From: Enoplolaimus lenunculus
Lineage: Eukaryota > Nematoda > Enoplea > Enoplida > Thoracostomopsidae
DNA length: 64,000 nt
Reading direction: 5' to 3'
Assembly (NCBI GenBank): GCA_030248215.1
Contig: JASANG010000987.1
Coordinates: forward strand, 1 to 64,000
Both the position numbers and the translations under genes were made by a program. A model generated the notes under the pieces. It saw only the letters and a program-made list of their open reading frames with translations, was not told the origin of the DNA and searched no databases. Shown here piece after piece: positions 58,516-64,000 of the stretch (position 1 is its first letter; the number at the start of each line of letters is the position of its first letter).

Positions 58516-58722
58516 GGCCCATTAAAGAACAGGTCCGGAACAGTAGTATAAGCATATTCCTAAGTCTAGGCCTAAGCCTAAGCGTATGGTTGAGCCTATT
58601 CCTAAGCCTAAGCCTAAGCCTAAACCTAAGCCTAAGGCTAAGCAAAAAAATAGTCTAAAGCTTAAACTGACTCTATTATAGCCCCTCCGGAAAACGATCC
58701 GGCCCCGTTCTATACATGGGCC
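58516..58722. mobile_element. Family B hAT-type MITE
   Basis: GGCCCATTAAAGAACAGGTC to CCCGTTCTATACATGGGCC, two AAGCCT blocks. Flanks agree at 6 of 8 bases. Confidence 0.83.
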
Positions 58723-59440
58723 CAATTTTTATAGTCTAAATTGCCCAAATATTTAAAAACCAATCAAAACTGTTTTTTTGACACTGATTTATATGTCGGT
58801 TGTTAAAATTAGTGAATTTACTGCAATTTTTTAACCTGATTGCGCTTCACATCCGGTTCCGGCTCCGGTTTTTTCAACTCCGGTTGTACTCTGGTGCTTG
58901 CATAGTTTACGGCAAAGAGAAACATACGGGATTGGGTCTACCAAGGCAAGGGCATAGCATGAAATGTATGTAATTCAGAAATTGACTAATTCAATAGCCA
59001 CAAATGAGGTATATATGGTGGGTGACACCCCTAAAAATCAAAAGTAAAATTTTGTGAAAGGTCTCCACTACCAGGAGCAGGAGTGAAAGTAAATAGGTTG
59101 AGTTTTGAAAAATTGGCGAGCGAAGCGAGTGCAAAGCTCGACAGCAAAATGTTGCGAGTGAGAATTGCTCTTGCCAATTTAAAAGACAAAAATTTTCTTT
59201 CTTTGAAGAAATAATTGTTTTTGTATTCAAGAATTGTATAATTTTAATGTATTAAACGAGTGGTTCATTTATATTGGTAAGAGTGTATATAAATAATCTT
59301 ATTTGAAAGATATTCAGGGTTGAGCTCAAGCTCTTCCAACTTAAGTTTACATCTTGAACAGATCTATGATTGTAAAAGTATAGAGAATTCGGTTTAAGTT
59401 TAGCTCCTATAAATGCTTGCTTCTAAGGCTTATATGTCTG
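58723..59440. other. Intergenic stretch
   Basis: No gene recognised. 58848 to 58890 contains a short CCGGTTCCGG patch. The 79-codon minus-strand frame at 58991 to 59230 has no recognisable domain. Confidence 0.4.
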
Positions 59441-60756
59441 GAAAATCCATAAAACAATTCTTTTTTAGACATTTGTGTTATATTTTACTTTCGGAAATAT
59501 TCGTCAGAATCGTCTATGAAATAGAATCATAAATTTTAGACTTTCAAGTGAGAAAAGGTTCAGACACATTTTGGAAATTTTTCAGAAAAAAATCTGGAAT
59601 TTAAGACATATATGTTTTGAGTCTGTATTAAGACATAAGTACACACAAAAAATTTCCTGATATTCAAGAAATTTTTTTTAAATTCAAGACAATTGTCTTA
59701 ATCCAGCCTCCAGGCATATATGTCTGGAATGCAAGACATTACTGTAGTGACCCAAATGAGAGGGGGTCCCCATTTTTGGTCCCAATCAATAGGAGTCCGT
59801 ATCCCTAATAAGAGTCCGTAAGCGGATACTTAAAGTCCATAAATCCGAATTAGAGTCCATAAATGTCAATTATCCGTAATTGTAGCGCATAAATGACTCC
59901 AGGGTCAAGTAAAGTTGACTTCGAAACTTTAATGCGTACTTAAGTTTTGAAAGTACATTCCTAAAACCTTGTATTGTCGCTCAAGCTATGTTGACAAATA
60001 AACGTTTAATTCAACGGATAATGGCAGTACCGGATATATATCAGTAACGAAGGGCGGCGGAGAGTGGGTGAAAAATAAATTACAGTCCAGAGAGGCCAAA
60101 TAAATATCAGTCCCCCTATCTCATTCGGGTCACTACAGTATATACTTTCTGAAATTTTCAGAAATCTGTGTCTGAATTTTTAAACATTGAATGTCTTAAA
60201 TAAGTGTGTATTTCATAAACGATAAAAACAATTTCTAAAACACCAGACAAATATGTTTGCAAAATTAGACACATATGTCTGAAATAAAAGACATGTCTTG
60301 CTTATTTTTGAGACATATATGTCTTAGAAATAGCATTTGCCAGAGAAGCCGCCTTCAAACTTTGAAGTTAAAACTTGACAACCTTACGTCCAATACGTAT
60401 ACATAGGTTGAGGGGAGCCTGAGCCCAACCTGAAATGTCTTTGAAATTCGAATATTTTAATCTCTCAAGAATGTAAACGAATCAGTTTTTTACATATATA
60501 AAAATCAGGAAATAAATCCTTGGATAAAATACAACTATTTCTTGATAGAAACAAATTTGTTTGTTATAAATTGTAAATAGTAATTTCTTGAATATAGGAC
60601 ATTTATATATGTGTTAACAATTGCAGACTCAAATTTCTGGGAGATGTTAATGTCTTGAAAATTTTACAAAATATTGAAATTTCAAGACAATTTATTTTGT
60701 GTGTAACTGTCTTAAATTTCAGACTATATGTCTTGAATATCAGAATTGTTTTGTAT
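59441..60756. mobile_element. Possible MITE full of AGACATATATGTCT motifs
   Basis: ATAAAACAATTCTTTTTTAG at the left and AGAATTGTTTTGTATG at the right may be inverted ends. The inside repeats TTCAAGACA and AGACATATATGTCTT. A family F MITE is inserted at 59745. Limits are tentative. Confidence 0.4.
59745..60137 (-). mobile_element. Family F MITE
   Basis: TACTGTAGTGACCCAAATGA to CATTCGGGTCACTACAGTA, inserted at a TA in the surrounding AGACAT-rich element. Confidence 0.85.
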
Positions 60757-61180
60757 GTACTTGAACTTGTGGCGGTGTACTCCTGCGATGGTCCGGCTAG
60801 CCGTCTTTTACAGCCGGTTAGAAGTTGCCTGTCTGCTTCTATGTAAAATAGTTTAAAATAGTTCGGTGATGACGGATACGGATTGTAAATGCTAGGACAC
60901 CCTAGGCGAAAAGCGGATTCTTGTCCCGAATACAGATAGCCTGTAGCTACGCAACTTTCCATGGCAGTCATCGCAATACCATAAGTTTTGTGATCGTCAA
61001 GGATAGGTGCATGGATTTAGCTTCTTGGCCTATCTAATATGGAAACCATCAAAGCTTTCTCAACGTTTGGAAAAGTATTTGGCACATTCTTGTAGATAAA
61101 CCGGACTTAAGAACACAATCAGTATTTCGCAAAAATCGTATATTAGTTGATCAGTAACTGGAACTATACAATTGTGGACT
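60757..61180. other. Intergenic stretch
   Basis: No gene or repeat recognised. Confidence 0.4.
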
Positions 61181-61181
61181 T

Positions 61182-61395
61182 GGCCCGCATTTTCTAATTT
61201 GTGTAGCACCTATCACCAGTTGGTGATAGATCTTGTTACTTTCGAATCACTGACTGCTAAGACTGATATTTTCGCACATTATTCGCCTTTGATTTGCTAT
61301 ACCCCGGTGCCAATTTTGCGTTAAACAACTGCAATAGATAGCGTGTTTGAAACCTATTGCACAGGTATTATATTTGTAGATGCTACAAAGCGCGA
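61182..61395. mobile_element. Family G MITE, right end decayed
   Basis: CCCGCATTTTCTAATTTGTG, CACCAGTTGGTGATAGATCT, TTACTTTCGAATCACTGACT. Confidence 0.65.
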
Positions 61396-61984
61396 AGTAT
61401 TAATAGTATAGTTGGGGATCTCGTAAATAAATATTTTGACGGGGCTAGCTACGACCGCGTATTTACGTTGCTATGAAGGAATTATGGCAAGGTAGAACTA
61501 CATAGTGAGCCTGGTTCTTTAAGGCTCAGCATCAAATTTGGACGAGCAATTGCGCTCGATACAGCTGCGTAATTAAAATGCCGCATCATGGCATCCGGGA
61601 ATTGTTTTCGAAATGCTAAATTTTAAAACGCTTTGTGCGTTTTTCACTTGGTAAAAGTTTTGTTGCACTGGAAGAGTAGTAAAGACATTAACAAACGTAA
61701 GTGCTTTTTGCTGCAATTTTCAGAGTATTGCATAGAAAAATTTGAAAGACCATTTAGTCACCGTGCTGAATACTGCCTCCCGTCAGTGCCTTCTCGCAGG
61801 AATTTTTTGCGGTGCATCTACCTGTATATACATGGATCATATGTTGAGTAAAATTATAACAATATAAAGAAACTGAATAGATTTATAACAGGGTCATTAA
61901 GAATTTAGTTCAGATATTCTAGTTTTCAGAGACTGTGTAATGGACCAACTGTTTCTAAACATGTACATAATTTAAACGATAGGT
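61396..61984. other. MELK upstream region
   Basis: Presumably holds the MELK promoter and 5' untranslated sequence. No TATA box or other element that I can support. A 72-codon frame at 61633 to 61851 has no recognisable domain. Confidence 0.4.
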
Positions 61985-62838
<854 letters not shown>

Positions 62839-62928
62839 TAGTATATAAACCTTGACAATCGCCGAAAACAAACCATCAAAATTAGTTTAGCAGATTAAGT
62901 GAATACGTATCTATCTACCAGGGTGCAA

Positions 62929-63297
62929 CCGGAATTCCGGTTCCGGCATTTTTTCACCTTCCGGTTCCGGTAAATTTTTACCGGATTTAAAAATTCCGGT
63001 ATTATAATTTGGCCGTTTTCTTAACTTTGCTAATTTATAAGAATCTCTTTTGAAAGCCACTTGTACTCCGAATATAAGCCATTGATGGTGGATTTCACTT
63101 CAGTCGATGATGAAAATCTAAAATACAACAAATAAAATAAATACCTATGTTCGACTAAGGTTATTTCACAAATAATAGAGCAAAAAATAAGATTAAAATG
63201 AAATTTTTGGTGAAATGCATTTTTCATTTTCCGGTTCCGGTAAAATTTTCAAATTCCGATTCCGGTTCCGGTAAATTGTAATTCCGGTTGCACCCTG
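62929..63297. mobile_element. CCGGTTCCGG-type hAT MITE with perfect 8-bp TSD
   Basis: CAGGGTGCAACCGGAATTCC to GGAATTACAATTT on the other strand (ending TTCCGGTTGCACCCTG). Flanked by CTATCTAC on both sides. It lies in a MELK intron. Confidence 0.9.
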
Positions 63298-63309
63298 CTA
63301 TCTACAACT

Positions 63310-63442
63310 AAGGGCTATTTCACCAATAATATTGCAAAAAAGGAAATTAAAATAAATTTTTAGGTGCATATATTTTTCATTTTCCGTTTCCGCTAATTTT
63401 TCAACTTCCGGTTCCAGTAAATTGTAATTCCGGTTGCACCGT
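63310..63442. mobile_element. Second, half copy of the CCGGTTCCGG MITE
   Basis: GGCTATTTCACCAATAATAT to GTAATTCCGGTTGCACCGTG repeats the right half of the preceding element almost directly next to it. Confidence 0.75.
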
Positions 63443-64000
63443 GCATATATACATGTAATGCCAATGTTTGCCCGTGCCCGTGTACTACAATCTTTATTAG
63501 GTGCTAGCACGTTATTTGACGATTCTTAATTGATTGGCATGAAAAACAAATCTATCACGTTCGGTTACAGATTCGCCATTCCTTTGCTGAATCCTAGACT
63601 TCTGGTCTCGGTTCCAAACCACCGAGACTCAACAAAGTGAGACCGTGACCTGCAAGTCAAGAAGCTCAAACTTTCATATACTCAAGTAAAAATTAAAACT
63701 CCAAGCGAACAATTAATTCTAATTCAGTAAACAAACATGTATATACTTGTTCCTGTTCGCTACTCAAATATTTCAAACAGTGCACCAATTAGATGCTGTA
63801 TCTGGTTACGTTAATATTCGATTACGGTAAATGATCACTATCTGGCTCCGCTTTTGGTATCCGGTAAATTAATATCCTGTTGCACTCGGTTTCCCCTCTG
63901 TACTCTGCTTTGGTCAAGAGAACTTGTATTTTTTGATATGTACAAATTGGTGATATTGTTATGATAGTTCTGCGCAGAAATTCACGTACGTAGTTATATT
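63443..64000. other. MELK intron, unassigned
   Basis: AT-rich, no exon recognised. 63790 to 63890 holds weak TCCGGTAAATTAATATCCTG motifs like the preceding MITE. Confidence 0.4.

Overview
The window looks like an intron-rich metazoan nuclear genome, AT-rich and packed with miniature inverted-repeat transposons (MITEs) and satellites. Introns use GT-AG ends and most start and finish in the first codon position. I cannot name the lineage. The repeated hexamer TTAGGC is the nematode telomere motif, but here it sits inside transposons, and the gene content (a NACHT/WD40 giant, an MFSD2-type transporter, MELK) does not by itself point to nematodes.

Genes. (1) A large plus-strand gene, 9744 to 57600, of 25 exons that I could join in one consistent reading frame. 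It encodes about 2,300 residues of an NWD1/NWD2-like protein: an N-terminal DUF4062-like region, a P-loop NACHT-type ATPase, a winged-helix-like linker and a long WD40 array with a glutamine-rich tail. Its first exon is not visible and may lie left of the window. (2) A complete 7-exon minus-strand gene, 19959 down to 11825, for a 552-residue MFSD2-type sodium/lysolipid symporter. It sits wholly inside the first visible intron of gene 1. (3) The first three coding exons of MELK (maternal embryonic leucine zipper kinase), plus strand from 61985, running off the right edge.

Regions. 1 to 4856 is a giant palindrome with arms of about 1.8 kb whose ends carry tandem subterminal repeats, as in Foldback elements. 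4857 to 9743 is MITE-rich with no convincing gene. 9744 to 57600 is the NWD-like gene, with the nested transporter and satellites in its introns: a 115-bp higher-order satellite (35441 to 38210), a 28-bp array that co-amplified a transposon (23425 to 24295), another 28-bp array (54357 to 55365) and a 42-bp array (49333 to 49772). 57601 to 61984 is intergenic and MITE-rich. 61985 to the end is MELK.

The main repeat families, given letters used below: A, B and C are hAT-type MITEs with 8-bp target duplications carrying internal TTAGGC runs. D and E are short palindromic MITEs beginning CACTGTAAATT and CACTGCAAAA. F begins TACTGTAGTGACCC. G and H are MITEs with TCACCAGTTGGTGA and CAAGAGTGTGCAACTGGG motifs. 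K begins CCCTATTCACACGTGCAAG. L ends AGCAAGGTGAGCTGGCTAC. M begins CAGTGGCGGATCC. N is a palindrome rich in CGTCACCG. T is a TTAA-bounded MITE that contains a tRNA-Gly-like sequence. I found no coding transposase, no LTR element, no ribosomal RNA and no CRISPR array.
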